Shown: positions 7,806 to 15,966 of the stretch, in pieces
Layout: each line of letters opens with the position of its first letter
How positions within the stretch are numbered: the first letter of the stretch is position 1
Origin: Deltaproteobacteria bacterium RBG_16_49_23
GTDB lineage: Bacteria > Desulfobacterota > BSN033 > UBA1163
Direction of reading: 5' to 3'
Assembly (NCBI GenBank): GCA_001798855.1
Contig: MGQQ01000027.1
Span: forward strand, 1 to 39,642
Length of the DNA stretch: 39,642 bases
Notes under the pieces: generated by a model
Told to the model about the DNA's origin: nothing
What the model saw: only the letters and a program-made list of their open reading frames with translations
Database searches by the model: none
Translations under genes and position numbers: made by a program

Positions 7806-7920
7806 ATGGAATAATGGAACGTTGGAATAATGGAATGTTGGGGAAAAAATGAAAGAATAATTCTTTCACGAATTTTCTTTGACCCATTATTCCAATATTC
7901 CACAATTCCAATATTCCAAT
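7806..7920. repeat. Nested inverted repeat between qrcA-like and qrcB-like genes
   Basis: The left arm (about 7806-7843) repeats TGGAATAATGGAA-type units; the right arm (about 7884-7920) is the inverse, with TATTCCAATATTCCA units. Inside the loop is a perfect 19-base palindrome, TGAAAGAATAATTCTTTCA (7850-7868). Similar TTCCAATATTCCA spacers are common interspersed repeats. It could fold into a long RNA hairpin in the middle of the operon. Confidence 0.7.
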
Positions 7921-7929
7921 GAGTGTCTT

Positions 7930-10305
7930 ATGAAGTTCAATCGTCGTGATTTTCTGAAGATGGGGGGAGGGGCCGGAGCCGCCCTTGCCCTGGGTGGCGG
8001 CTTCTGGAAATGGTCCCAATTCCCCGCTGCCGAGAAACCGAATGCGCCAGGCGTCGACAAGTGGGTACCCACGGTCTGCGGCCAGTGTACGGGAGGCTGT
8101 GGAATCCTGGTCAGGATCATCAATGGTTGGGCTGTCAACATCGCCGGGAATCCCCTCCATCCTGTCAACCGGGGAACGCTCTGCCCCAAAGGCATTGCCG
8201 GACTTCAAGGGCTCTACGACCCTGACCGGATTCGCTCCCCACTGAAAAGGGTTGGAAAAAGAGGAGAAGGCCGTTTTCAGCCGATCACCTGGGAAGAGGC
8301 CCTGACCCTTGTTGCGGAACCGTTGAAGGACCTCCGGGAAAAAGGAGAGGCCCACCATCTTGTGGTCATGGGCGGAAGGTACCGGGGATTGATGCGATCG
8401 CTCTGGGATCGTTTCCTCAATGCTTTCGGTTCACCGAACTATATCGACAACCAATTTCAGTGGGAAGGACCGCCTGTGGAAGGCCTCTTCCTGACACAGG
8501 GGATCCGCGATTTCCCAGCCCTTGATTTTGAGAATGCACGCTACATCCTCTCTTTCGGCTCCGGTCTGCTGGAGTCTCCATGGTCTCCGGTCCAGATGTT
8601 AAGGGGCTACGGTCACTTCAGGAGGGGAAGACCGGGCATACGGGGAAGACTGGTCCAGATAGAATCCCGCCTCTCCTTCACCGCTATCAAAGCCGATGAA
8701 TGGGTCCCCGTGCAACCCGGCACCGAGGGAATCCTGGCCCTCGGCCTCGCCCACATGATCATCAAGGAGGGTCTCTATAATAAAGAGTTTGTCTCCGAAC
8801 ACTGTTTCGGATTTGAAAACTGGACAGACCCGGGCGGCCGGGAGCATCCCGGGTTCAAAGAGTTCGTCCTTGCCGACTACGAACCCGGTGTCGTTTCCAG
8901 ACGCACCGGTGTTCCCATCGATCTTCTCCTCCGTTTGGCAAGAGAGTTTTCATCGAGCCAGCCCTCTCTGGCTATCGGATACCGTGATCGTCCCTTTCAC
9001 CAGATGGCTGTTGCGGCGCTCAATGGATTGATGGGGAACATCGACACCTCCGGCGGAGTCCTGATCCCGAGATCCATCCCTTATCAATCCCTTCCTCCAT
9101 TCAGAGAGGATGCCATTGCTCAGCGAGGGAATTCACAGAAGAGGATCGATGAAGGGAAAGGGATGTCTGTGAGTTATCCCTATCTCATGGCCAGAAACAC
9201 CCTCTCCGGAAAACCTTATAAGCCAAAGGTCCTTTTTCTATACTACACCAATCCCCTCTTTTCCAATCCGGACCCCGGACTCTTCTCAAATGCCTTTCTG
9301 GAGATCCCTTTGATTGTCAGCTTTTCCCCTTATATGGACGACTCCACCCAGTTCTCAGACCTCATTCTTCCTGACCACACCCCCCTTGAAAGATGGCAGG
9401 ATGACCCGGTCTTTCTCAATAACGGATTCCCTGTCCTCGGGATCCGGCAACCGGTCCTCCATCCTCTCTATCGGACAAAGGCGACCGGCGATTTTCTTCT
9501 CGCCCTGGCCGGATCCCTGGGAGGTGAAATTCAGAAGGCATTTCCATGGAACGATTTTAAAGAGGTGATGAGTTATAGCCTCAAAGGGGTCTTCGAAGCC
9601 AGAAGAGGAGATACCTTCGGTCTCCAATTCGATGAGGCATGGACACGCCTTCTCCAGCGGGGAGGATGGTCGGTCCCTTCCTATAATAACTTTGAAGAAT
9701 TCTGGAAGTTTCTTCTGGAAAAAGGAGGATGGTGGGATCCGGTTTATGATTTTGGAGAGCGGGATCGGATCTTCCGGACGCCTTCCAGAAAATTCGAATT
9801 CTATTCGCAGGGATGGAAAAAGGTTCAATCTCCCTCCTCTGGAGAGTTGAAGGAGACCTCTTTTCTCCCCCGCTGGGAGGAGCCGAAGAAAGAGGGGGAT
9901 GAGAAAGCCTATCCCTTCCATCTTCACATCTTTAAAACGATGGCCCTGACAGGCGGGAGGAATGCCAATCAGCCCTGGCTTCAGGCCATTGCAGGACAGC
10001 ATCTTTTTGAAAAATGGGGGACCTGGGTAGAAATCAATCCGGAGACGGCAAAACGGATGTCCATCTCCGATGGAGACTGGGTATGGGTCGAATCTCCGAG
10101 GGGAAAGATCAGAGTAAAAGCAAGGCGCTATAAAGGGACGATGCCCGATGTTGTCAACATCCCCTTCGGACAGGGCCATAATTCCGGAGGCCGGTGGTCA
10201 AAAGGGCTGGGTGAAAATCCTTATCGACTCTTAGGGGATGATCTCGACCCCATGACCGGATATCCGGTCCATGGAGCCACACGGGTGAAAATCTACAAGA
10301 CATAG
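7930..10305 (+). CDS. Tat-exported molybdopterin oxidoreductase-fold subunit (QrcB-like)
   Basis: About 791 residues starting at MKFNRRDFLKMGGGAG, a twin-arginine signal; the frame upstream to 7879 lies in a repeat. A four-cysteine set CGQCTGGCG...LCPKG at about residues 47-85 would hold a [4Fe-4S] cluster. The molybdopterin-binding fold follows (ITWEEAL near 120, FGSPNYID near 167, later DLILPDHTPLERW and a C-terminal beta domain with VNIPFGQGHNSGG). Where PsrA/PhsA-type enzymes carry a metal-binding Cys after the FGxPN segment, this protein reads NQFQWEGPPVEG with no Cys, Ser or Sec in an obvious position. It is therefore probably structural and electron-conducting, as in Qrc and alternative complex III, and not a catalytic reductase. 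Confidence 0.88.
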   Translation: MKFNRRDFLKMGGGAGAALALGGGFWKWSQFPAAEKPNAPGVDKWVPTVCGQCTGGCGILVRIINGWAVNIAGNPLHPVNRGTLCPKGIAGLQGLYDPDRIRSPLKRVGKRGEGRFQPITWEEALTLVAEPLKDLREKGEAHHLVVMGGRYRGLMRSLWDRFLNAFGSPNYIDNQFQWEGPPVEGLFLTQGIRDFPALDFENARYILSFGSGLLESPWSPVQMLRGYGHFRRGRPGIRGRLVQIESRLSFTAIKADEWVPVQPGTEGILALGLAHMIIKEGLYNKEFVSEHCFGFENWTDPGGREHPGFKEFVLADYEPGVVSRRTGVPIDLLLRLAREFSSSQPSLAIGYRDRPFHQMAVAALNGLMGNIDTSGGVLIPRSIPYQSLPPFREDAIAQRGNSQKRIDEGKGMSVSYPYLMARNTLSGKPYKPKVLFLYYTNPLFSNPDPGLFSNAFLEIPLIVSFSPYMDDSTQFSDLILPDHTPLERWQDDPVFLNNGFPVLGIRQPVLHPLYRTKATGDFLLALAGSLGGEIQKAFPWNDFKEVMSYSLKGVFEARRGDTFGLQFDEAWTRLLQRGGWSVPSYNNFEEFWKFLLEKGGWWDPVYDFGERDRIFRTPSRKFEFYSQGWKKVQSPSSGELKETSFLPRWEEPKKEGDEKAYPFHLHIFKTMALTGGRNANQPWLQAIAGQHLFEKWGTWVEINPETAKRMSISDGDWVWVESPRGKIRVKARRYKGTMPDVVNIPFGQGHNSGGRWSKGLGENPYRLLGDDLDPMTGYPVHGATRVKIYKT

Positions 10306-10319
10306 CTCCCTTGCTTCTT

Positions 10320-10507
10320 GAGATTGTGTCTAATGGGAAAAACAGCAAAAAAATGTCATGCTGAACTCGTTTCAGCATCTAATAGTGAACGACTTAAGTA
10401 ATGTGACATTCTTATAGCTGTCATTCTGAGCGAAGCGAAGAATCTCAAAGCTGCGAGACCCTTCGCGGGTGCTCAGGGTGACAAAAAGAAGTTTGCAACA
10501 CAGTCTC
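10320..10507. mobile_element. MITE-like element A
   Basis: The left end GAGATTGTGTC (10320-10330) is an imperfect inverted copy of the right end ACACAGTCTC. The core carries CATGCTGAAC...TTTCAGCATC and the common GTCATTCTGAGCGAAG ... CAGGGTGACA stem. The element fills the gap between the QrcB-like and QrcC-like genes. No coding capacity. Confidence 0.6.
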
Positions 10508-10551
10508 CTTCCCGTCGGGGAAAGACAAGGGTGAGATGGTCGGAGTCATTT

Positions 10552-11235
10552 ATGCATAAGTGGGGAATGGTGATCGATCTGGATAAGTGCTCGGGGTGCC
10601 AGGCCTGTATGGCGGCATGCCACGCAGAGAATAATATCGCCATCATCGGGCCGGAAGAATCGGCCAAGGGCCGCACCATCCACTGGATTGAACTCCTTCC
10701 TTTTATCGAAGGCGAATATCCCCATATTAAAGCGAGGCTCCTTCCAAGGCCCTGCATGCATTGCGAGCATCCTCCCTGCATCAAGGTCTGCCCCGTAGGA
10801 GCAACCTATGCGAATGAGGAAGGGCTGGTGGGCATCGTTTATTCCCGGTGCATCGGCTGCCGTTATTGCACCACCGCCTGCCCTTACACTGTGCGGAGCT
10901 TCAACTGGTATGAACCCCAATGGCCGAAAGAGATGAAGGGCTCCCTCAACCGGGATGTCTCCGTTCGGGAGAAGGGAGTGGTGGAGAAATGCTCTTTCTG
11001 CCACCATCGTTTGCTCAAGGCGAGGGAGAGGGCAAAGGCTGAAAAAAGGGAACTTCTCTCGGAAGATTATATCCCGGCCTGTGTTCAGGCCTGTCCCAGC
11101 AACGCCATGTATTTTGGCGATCTCAACGACCCTTTCAGCACGGTATCGATCCTCTCGAGAGAAAGAAGGGCTTTCAAATTGCTGGAGGATCTGGGAACCG
11201 AGCCAAAGGTCATCTATCTTTCAGAGGGAATGTGA
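10552..11235 (+). CDS. 4Fe-4S electron transfer subunit (QrcC-like)
   Basis: I chose the ATG of MHKWGMVIDLDKCSGC (10552), six bases after a GGAG site, over a GTG at 10531 inside repeat-derived sequence. The 227-residue protein has four cysteine groups: CSGCQACMAAC, CMHCEHPPCIKVCP, CIGCRYCTTACP and CSFCHH...CVQACPS. It has no signal peptide, as expected for a subunit exported with a Tat-carrying partner or facing the inside. The layout is that of QrcC and of the Fe-S half of ActB. It overlaps the NrfD gene downstream by one base (TGATG), so translation is coupled. It should connect the QrcB-like subunit with the quinone site of the membrane subunit. Confidence 0.9.
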   Translation: MHKWGMVIDLDKCSGCQACMAACHAENNIAIIGPEESAKGRTIHWIELLPFIEGEYPHIKARLLPRPCMHCEHPPCIKVCPVGATYANEEGLVGIVYSRCIGCRYCTTACPYTVRSFNWYEPQWPKEMKGSLNRDVSVREKGVVEKCSFCHHRLLKARERAKAEKRELLSEDYIPACVQACPSNAMYFGDLNDPFSTVSILSRERRAFKLLEDLGTEPKVIYLSEGM

Positions 11236-12569
11236 TGGACGAAAAAGGTTTTAAGCTGGGCGATGATGCGATTTTGCTTCAGCCCATTCAGAGAACAGGG
11301 AAAACCTTCTATCTCACTCTCTTCTCATTAATTGCGGTCATCCTCTGGGCCGCCGCCGCTTACATTTACCAATACCAGGACGGCCTGGGGGTCACCGGGC
11401 TCTCCAGGCCCATCTACTGGGGGGTCTATATTACCAACTTCGTCTTCTTCATCGGCATCAGCCATGCGGGAACTCTCATTTCTGCCATCCTGCGGCTCGC
11501 CAAGGCGGAATGGCGGAGATCGATCACCCGGTCCGCTGAAGTGATCACCGTTCTCGTCCTCTTCTTCGGCGTTGGGAACATCCTCATGGACCTGGGAAGA
11601 CCGGACCGCATGCTCAATATTCTTCAATACCCTCACTTCCAGTCTCCCCTGCTCTGGGATGTTTTGAGTATCACCGTCTATCTGACCGCCAGTTCGGTCT
11701 ATCTCTACCTTCCGTTGATCCCGGATATCGCCATTCTCAGAGACCATGGGGGCAGATATCAATGGTTTTACCGGATCTTTGCCCTGGGCTGGAGGGGGAC
11801 GGAAAGACAGCGCCACCTCTTGGAAAGAGGAATTGCCTTTATGGCGATCCTCGTCATCCCTGTTGCCATCTCCGTCCACACGGTTGTCTCCTTTGTCTTC
11901 GCCATGACCATTCAGCCCATGTGGCATTCGGCCATCTTCGGCCCCTACTTCGTTACCGGAGCCATCTTCTCCGGGATCGCCGCACTCATCGTTGCGATGA
12001 ACCTGATTCGGAAAGTCTATCATCTTGAAGACTATCTGAGACCTGTCCACTTTAACAATCTGGGCATCCTCCTCCTGGTGATGACCCTTCTCTGGTTCTA
12101 TTTCACCTTCACGGAGTACCTCACCACCTATTACGGAGGGGAGCCCATCCATATGACCATCTTCTGGAACAAGTTTACGGGACATTTTGCTCCCTATTTC
12201 TGGGGGATGTTCCTTTTTTGCTTCATCATTCCGCTGCCGATCCTCAGTTTTGGGAAAACCCGGACCCCCTACGGGACCTTGATCGCGTCGATCTCGGTCA
12301 TCATCGGGATGTGGCTGGAGCGATATGTGATCGTCGTTCCCACACTCACCCATCCCAGGCTCCCCAATGAGGCGGTCCACTATTTCCCCACCTGGGTGGA
12401 ATGGTCCGTATTCGCCGGCTGTGTCTCCTTCTTTATTCTCCTCTACATGATCTTTACCAAATTCTTTCCGATTGTCTCCATCTGGGAGGTGAGGGAAGGA
12501 AGGGAAAAATCGATGGCCGAAGTCCAGGAGCGGATCAGGACCTATCTTCCGGGGATTGGGGTGGAATAA
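11235..12569 (+). CDS. NrfD-family quinone-reactive membrane subunit (QrcD/ActC-like)
   Basis: About 444 residues with some ten transmembrane helices. The stretch YWGVYITNFVFFIGISHAGT near residues 63-82 carries the SHAGTLISAILRL motif typical of ActC/ActF and QrcD, in which the conserved histidine is near the quinone site. Further landmarks are DLGRPDRMLN near 120 and the loop TTYYGGEPIHMTIFW near 300. The start is the ATG at 11235, which overlaps the preceding stop. This copy is clearly different from the NrfD protein of module 1, so the two modules are not a simple duplication. It closes the four-gene Qrc-like set; a MITE-like element follows. Confidence 0.93.
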   Translation: MDEKGFKLGDDAILLQPIQRTGKTFYLTLFSLIAVILWAAAAYIYQYQDGLGVTGLSRPIYWGVYITNFVFFIGISHAGTLISAILRLAKAEWRRSITRSAEVITVLVLFFGVGNILMDLGRPDRMLNILQYPHFQSPLLWDVLSITVYLTASSVYLYLPLIPDIAILRDHGGRYQWFYRIFALGWRGTERQRHLLERGIAFMAILVIPVAISVHTVVSFVFAMTIQPMWHSAIFGPYFVTGAIFSGIAALIVAMNLIRKVYHLEDYLRPVHFNNLGILLLVMTLLWFYFTFTEYLTTYYGGEPIHMTIFWNKFTGHFAPYFWGMFLFCFIIPLPILSFGKTRTPYGTLIASISVIIGMWLERYVIVVPTLTHPRLPNEAVHYFPTWVEWSVFAGCVSFFILLYMIFTKFFPIVSIWEVREGREKSMAEVQERIRTYLPGIGVE

Positions 12570-12605
12570 ACATCAATGCAAAATGATCAGTTAGCAATGA
12601 CCAAT

Positions 12606-12746
12606 GATGATGGTCTCGTAAAAAGTCTGAAACAGGAAAAATGTCATGCTGAACTTGTTTCAGCATCTAACAATTTTAAAGACTTACGAGACCCTGAAAC
12701 GAGTTCAGAAGGGTGACAAATCGGGACTTTTTACGAGATCATCATC
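12606..12746. mobile_element. MITE-like element B with 22-bp terminal inverted repeats
   Basis: The left terminus (12606-12627, GATGATGGTCTCGTAA...) and the inverted right terminus (12725-12746) differ at one base in 22, and the similarity runs a few bases further out. The core again holds ATGTCATGCTGAAC...TTTCAGCATC and GGGTGACA. 141 bp, no open frame. Confidence 0.75.
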
Positions 12747-12878
12747 AATGATCAATAAAAAAAGAGGAGCGGAACATGATTGATTACAAGGAGGGGTTTT
12801 ATTACTAATTGCCATCTGATTGCTAATTGCTAACTGACCATTGAACATTTTCCATCGATTTTTTAAACGGAGATCCCT

Positions 12879-14063
12879 ATGAATAGGAAAGCGATTATTG
12901 TCGCCGGAGCCGTTTCCCTCCTTATCGCCTCATCTGTCCTTGCTCAGACCCCTCTTCCTGACGATCCGGCCAAAGGGGCGCGCCACTTTGTGAACAAGGG
13001 GTGTGTGAAATGTCATGCTCTTAAAGGAGAAGGAGGAAAGACCGGCCCGGATCTCGGCAAAATCGACCTGGGCGATACCCAGCTCGATCTGGCGGCCAAA
13101 CTCTGGAATCATATTCCCTCGATGGTTGCAGGCATCGAGAGAGCAAAGATTCTGAAGCCCGACCTCACCGGCGAAGAGCTCGGCTCCATCGCCGCCTACC
13201 TCTACTTCCTCAAATACTTCGATGAACCCGGCGATGCAACTAAAGGCAAGTTCCTGTTTAATGAGAAGGCCTGCATTTCATGTCATTCCCTTACGGGAAA
13301 AGGAAAGGGGGGAGAATCGGGCCTGAATGAATTTCCGCAGAATATCTCTCCGGTCTTTTTAAGTATGCAGATCTGGAACCACGGTCCGGATATGATCGCC
13401 AACATGGTCAAGCTTGGGATTAAGTGGCCCGAATTCAAAGAGACCGAAATGATCGACCTCCTTGAATATATTAAAACCAACGCAAAGGGACCGAAAGAGG
13501 TCGCCTATATTAATCCGGGAAACCCGAGAGAAGGGAGAAAGACATTTCTATCGAAGGGATGCGGAGAATGCCACCCCATTCGCGGAGAAAAGGCTTCTGC
13601 CGGCGGAATCGATCTTTCGAAAAGATCGAAGGCCTATTACCGGAGCCTCACCCGTGTCACTTCCACGATGTGGAACAAGGGGCCGACCGTCCTGGCCAAA
13701 ATGTCCCAGACCAAAACCGGCATCCCGAAGTTCACACCCAAAGAGATGGCCGATCTCATCTCCTATCTCTACTTCCTCCATTTCATCGATGAACCGGGCA
13801 ATCCCGTCAATGGCAAAAAGAGATTTTCAGATCTCGTATGCGTCAGGTGTCATGGAATGGACGGAAAGCCGGGGGAGTTGATGACCATCGATCTCTCAAA
13901 ATATCAGGGCGCGACCAATCCCATGGAGATTGCCGCGGGCATCTGGAATCACAGCGTGGAGATCCGCAGGGCGACCGTGGAAAAAGGAATTCCATGGCCC
14001 CGGTTTAAAAAAGGGGAGATGGCCGACCTACTCGAATATCTACGGACCCCGAAGAAAAAATAA
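12879..14063 (+). CDS. Four-domain tetrahaem c-type cytochrome, copy 1
   Basis: The 394-residue protein has a signal peptide (RKAIIVAGAVSLLIASSVLA) after an ACGGAGA ribosome site. Four class I-like domains follow, with haem sites CVKCH, CISCH, CGECH and CVRCH. Each domain has the same order: a GxxxFxxxxCxxCH start, a WNH or WNKGP segment with a methionine soon after (likely the distal ligand region), and an EMADLxxYLYF-type closing helix. Domains 1 and 3 end in a FxDEPGxxxxGK linker. It forms a tandem pair with the next gene. A soluble periplasmic role as a multi-domain electron carrier between the Qrc-like complex and the b6-type complex is my inference; no partner is shown. Confidence 0.9.
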   Translation: MNRKAIIVAGAVSLLIASSVLAQTPLPDDPAKGARHFVNKGCVKCHALKGEGGKTGPDLGKIDLGDTQLDLAAKLWNHIPSMVAGIERAKILKPDLTGEELGSIAAYLYFLKYFDEPGDATKGKFLFNEKACISCHSLTGKGKGGESGLNEFPQNISPVFLSMQIWNHGPDMIANMVKLGIKWPEFKETEMIDLLEYIKTNAKGPKEVAYINPGNPREGRKTFLSKGCGECHPIRGEKASAGGIDLSKRSKAYYRSLTRVTSTMWNKGPTVLAKMSQTKTGIPKFTPKEMADLISYLYFLHFIDEPGNPVNGKKRFSDLVCVRCHGMDGKPGELMTIDLSKYQGATNPMEIAAGIWNHSVEIRRATVEKGIPWPRFKKGEMADLLEYLRTPKKK

Positions 14064-14118
14064 AGGCTCTTCCGGCTTTTGAGTGGGTTTATCCCCCTTT
14101 TTGTAACTCCCCTCTATT

Positions 14119-14139
14119 CCCCCCTTAAATTAAGGGGGG
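14119..14139. repeat. 21-bp perfect palindrome
   Basis: CCCCCCTTAA pairs with TTAAGGGGGG around a single A. Flanking CCCCTC and GAAGGGGGG extend the structure. It belongs to the GC-rich palindrome family and lies between the two tetrahaem genes. Confidence 0.7.
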
Positions 14140-14220
14140 AGGAAGGGGGGTTATTAAGGGTAGGGATAAAGACAGGCCCCATAGAAATGCTTGAAGAACC
14201 AAAATAGAAAGGGATTGAAG

Positions 14221-15378
14221 ATGAAGCGTCTTTCAATATTAACGATTCTCCTCTTATTAGGGACCGGATTGTTTCTTTGGAATCAGGCCATGGGAGTTGA
14301 GAAAGGGAGCGGATACATCCTCCCGGGAGAAATCAAAGAGGGATGGAAGGTCTTCACAACGAAACGATGCGGAGCCTGTCACGCCATATGGGGAGAGGGA
14401 GGCAAGGGAGGGCCTGACCTTGGAATCCTCCCGAAATCATACGTTAGCCCGGCGCAGCTCGCGGCTCTGATGTGGAATCACGGGCCGGAGATGTGGGGAA
14501 GGATGTCCGCCCAGAAAATCCCCCTCCGGAAAATTGAGAAGAAGGAGATGGCCGATCTCTTTGCCTTTCTTTATTTCATCCGTTACATGGATGAGCCCGG
14601 AGACGCTAAAAAAGGCAAGACCCTGATGGAGACCAAGGGGTGTGGGAAATGCCATACCGTTACGGAAGGAGCAAAGGTCGATCTCGGCCGCTGGGGAATG
14701 TATACCAACCCCATTCTCTGGGCCCAGATGATGTGGAACCATGAGCCCCAGATGGAACAGGCGATGAAGAAGAAGGGTTTGCCATGGGTTGAATTCAAGG
14801 AAAACGAAATGGCAGACCTCATCGCCTATATCCGGAGCCTGAGCGGAACGGTTGAAAAGATCTACCTCTCTCCGGGTGATCCCCGGTCCGGCGAAAAACT
14901 CTTTTCCCAGAAAGGATGCATCCGCTGTCACATCCCTTCAGGGGAGCTCGATCTGGGCAGGAAAAAGGATTTCCCACGCACACTGGCCCAATTGGCCGGG
15001 ATGATGTGGAATCACTCCCGCGAGATGTGGAAGGGAATGATGGAGAAAGGAATGGATCGCCCGACGCTTACGCCCCAGGAGATGGCCGATCTGGTGGCCC
15101 ATCTTTTCTCCACCCGGTACTTTGATGAGCCAGGCGATCCCGTCAGAGGAAAAGCCGTCTTCAACAAAAAACAGTGTCATCACTGCCACACCCGGGGAAC
15201 CCCCCCTGATCTCACGGCTCTCAAGGGACAGATCTCTCCGATCTTCATGGCCCAGACCATGTGGAATCACGGCCCCCAAATGCTGGAGAAGATGCGGAAG
15301 GTGAAGGCTTCCTGGAAGAAAATCGACGGCCGGGAGATGGTGGACCTGATGGAGTATCTCAATCGTGGGATGCCCTGA
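14221..15378 (+). CDS. Four-domain tetrahaem c-type cytochrome, copy 2
   Basis: 385 residues from the ATG of MKRLSILTILLLLGTGLF, a signal peptide; an upstream in-frame ATG-like start at 14191 would add ten polar residues. The haem sites are CGACH, CGKCH, CIRCH and CHHCH. The domain pattern equals that of the gene before it: MWNHGPEMW, MWNHEPQM, MWNHSREMW and MWNHGPQM occur once per domain, and KEMADLFAFLYF-like helices close each domain. The pair is an old tandem duplication, since the domains of one copy match the other in order but with many changes. Each protein itself came from repeated duplication of a single monohaem unit. Confidence 0.9.
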   Translation: MKRLSILTILLLLGTGLFLWNQAMGVEKGSGYILPGEIKEGWKVFTTKRCGACHAIWGEGGKGGPDLGILPKSYVSPAQLAALMWNHGPEMWGRMSAQKIPLRKIEKKEMADLFAFLYFIRYMDEPGDAKKGKTLMETKGCGKCHTVTEGAKVDLGRWGMYTNPILWAQMMWNHEPQMEQAMKKKGLPWVEFKENEMADLIAYIRSLSGTVEKIYLSPGDPRSGEKLFSQKGCIRCHIPSGELDLGRKKDFPRTLAQLAGMMWNHSREMWKGMMEKGMDRPTLTPQEMADLVAHLFSTRYFDEPGDPVRGKAVFNKKQCHHCHTRGTPPDLTALKGQISPIFMAQTMWNHGPQMLEKMRKVKASWKKIDGREMVDLMEYLNRGMP

Positions 15379-15480
15379 TGTAAACTCAATGCAAATTTTA
15401 AAATGAGCAATGTAAAATTAACAATACATTGAATTGATAATTGGTTATTGCTAATTGACCATTTTGCAATGGTTCTTTAA
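15379..15480. repeat. AT-rich interspersed repeat spacer
   Basis: The spacer holds several ATTGCTAATTG, GCAATG and CATTTTGCAATGG units in both orientations. A related ATTGCTAATTGCTAACTGACCATT stretch lies at about 12810-12845. It looks like a dispersed low-complexity repeat; no promoter can be claimed. Confidence 0.5.
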
Positions 15481-15492
15481 GTGGAGAAAAAG

Positions 15493-15966
15493 ATGGTTTC
15501 CATAGAATGGTTAAAAGAGACTGAACTGTTTAAAGGTTTGAAGGAAGATCAGTTAAAAACCCTGCTGCTTCTGTCTGCCGCTCAATCCTTTCCGGAGGGA
15601 AAAACGATCTTCAACCAGGGAGGAGAAGCCGCCCATCTCTATATCTTGATCCAGGGCTCGGTGGATCTGACCGTCAAGGCACAGGAGCAGATTGATTTCA
15701 TGACCTCCAAGATCGAAAAGGAAGGAGCGGTCTTCGGGACCGCTGCACTGATGGAGTCTTATCGATATAATGTCACAGCCACCTGTTTAAAGCCCTCCAA
15801 GGTGCTGATCATTGAGGCCGACCCGTTGAGAAGAGCCATGGAAAAAGATCCGGAAATGGGGATGGAGGTTATGAGGAAGCTGGCCACCATCTATTTCAAT
15901 CGTCTCAACGAGCTCCGCTCGGGAGTCTCCAACCTTCTCAAAATTTTTAAGATCAAAATGCCATGA
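15493..15966 (+). CDS. Cyclic nucleotide-binding-domain protein without HTH
   Basis: 157 residues from the ATG at 15493, which has GGAG six bases upstream; the GTG at 15481 is less likely. The whole protein is one cNMP-binding beta barrel: FPEGKTIFNQGGEAAHLYIL near residues 35-55, VFGTAALMESYRYNVTATC near 80-98, and a C-terminal helix. There is no room for the helix-turn-helix of CRP/FNR, so it should not bind DNA. It overlaps the next gene by four bases (ATGA). Such single-domain proteins next to redox operons are thought to regulate a partner protein allosterically. The canonical phosphate-binding RxS is not evident, so the ligand is uncertain. Confidence 0.87.
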   Translation: MVSIEWLKETELFKGLKEDQLKTLLLLSAAQSFPEGKTIFNQGGEAAHLYILIQGSVDLTVKAQEQIDFMTSKIEKEGAVFGTAALMESYRYNVTATCLKPSKVLIIEADPLRRAMEKDPEMGMEVMRKLATIYFNRLNELRSGVSNLLKIFKIKMP

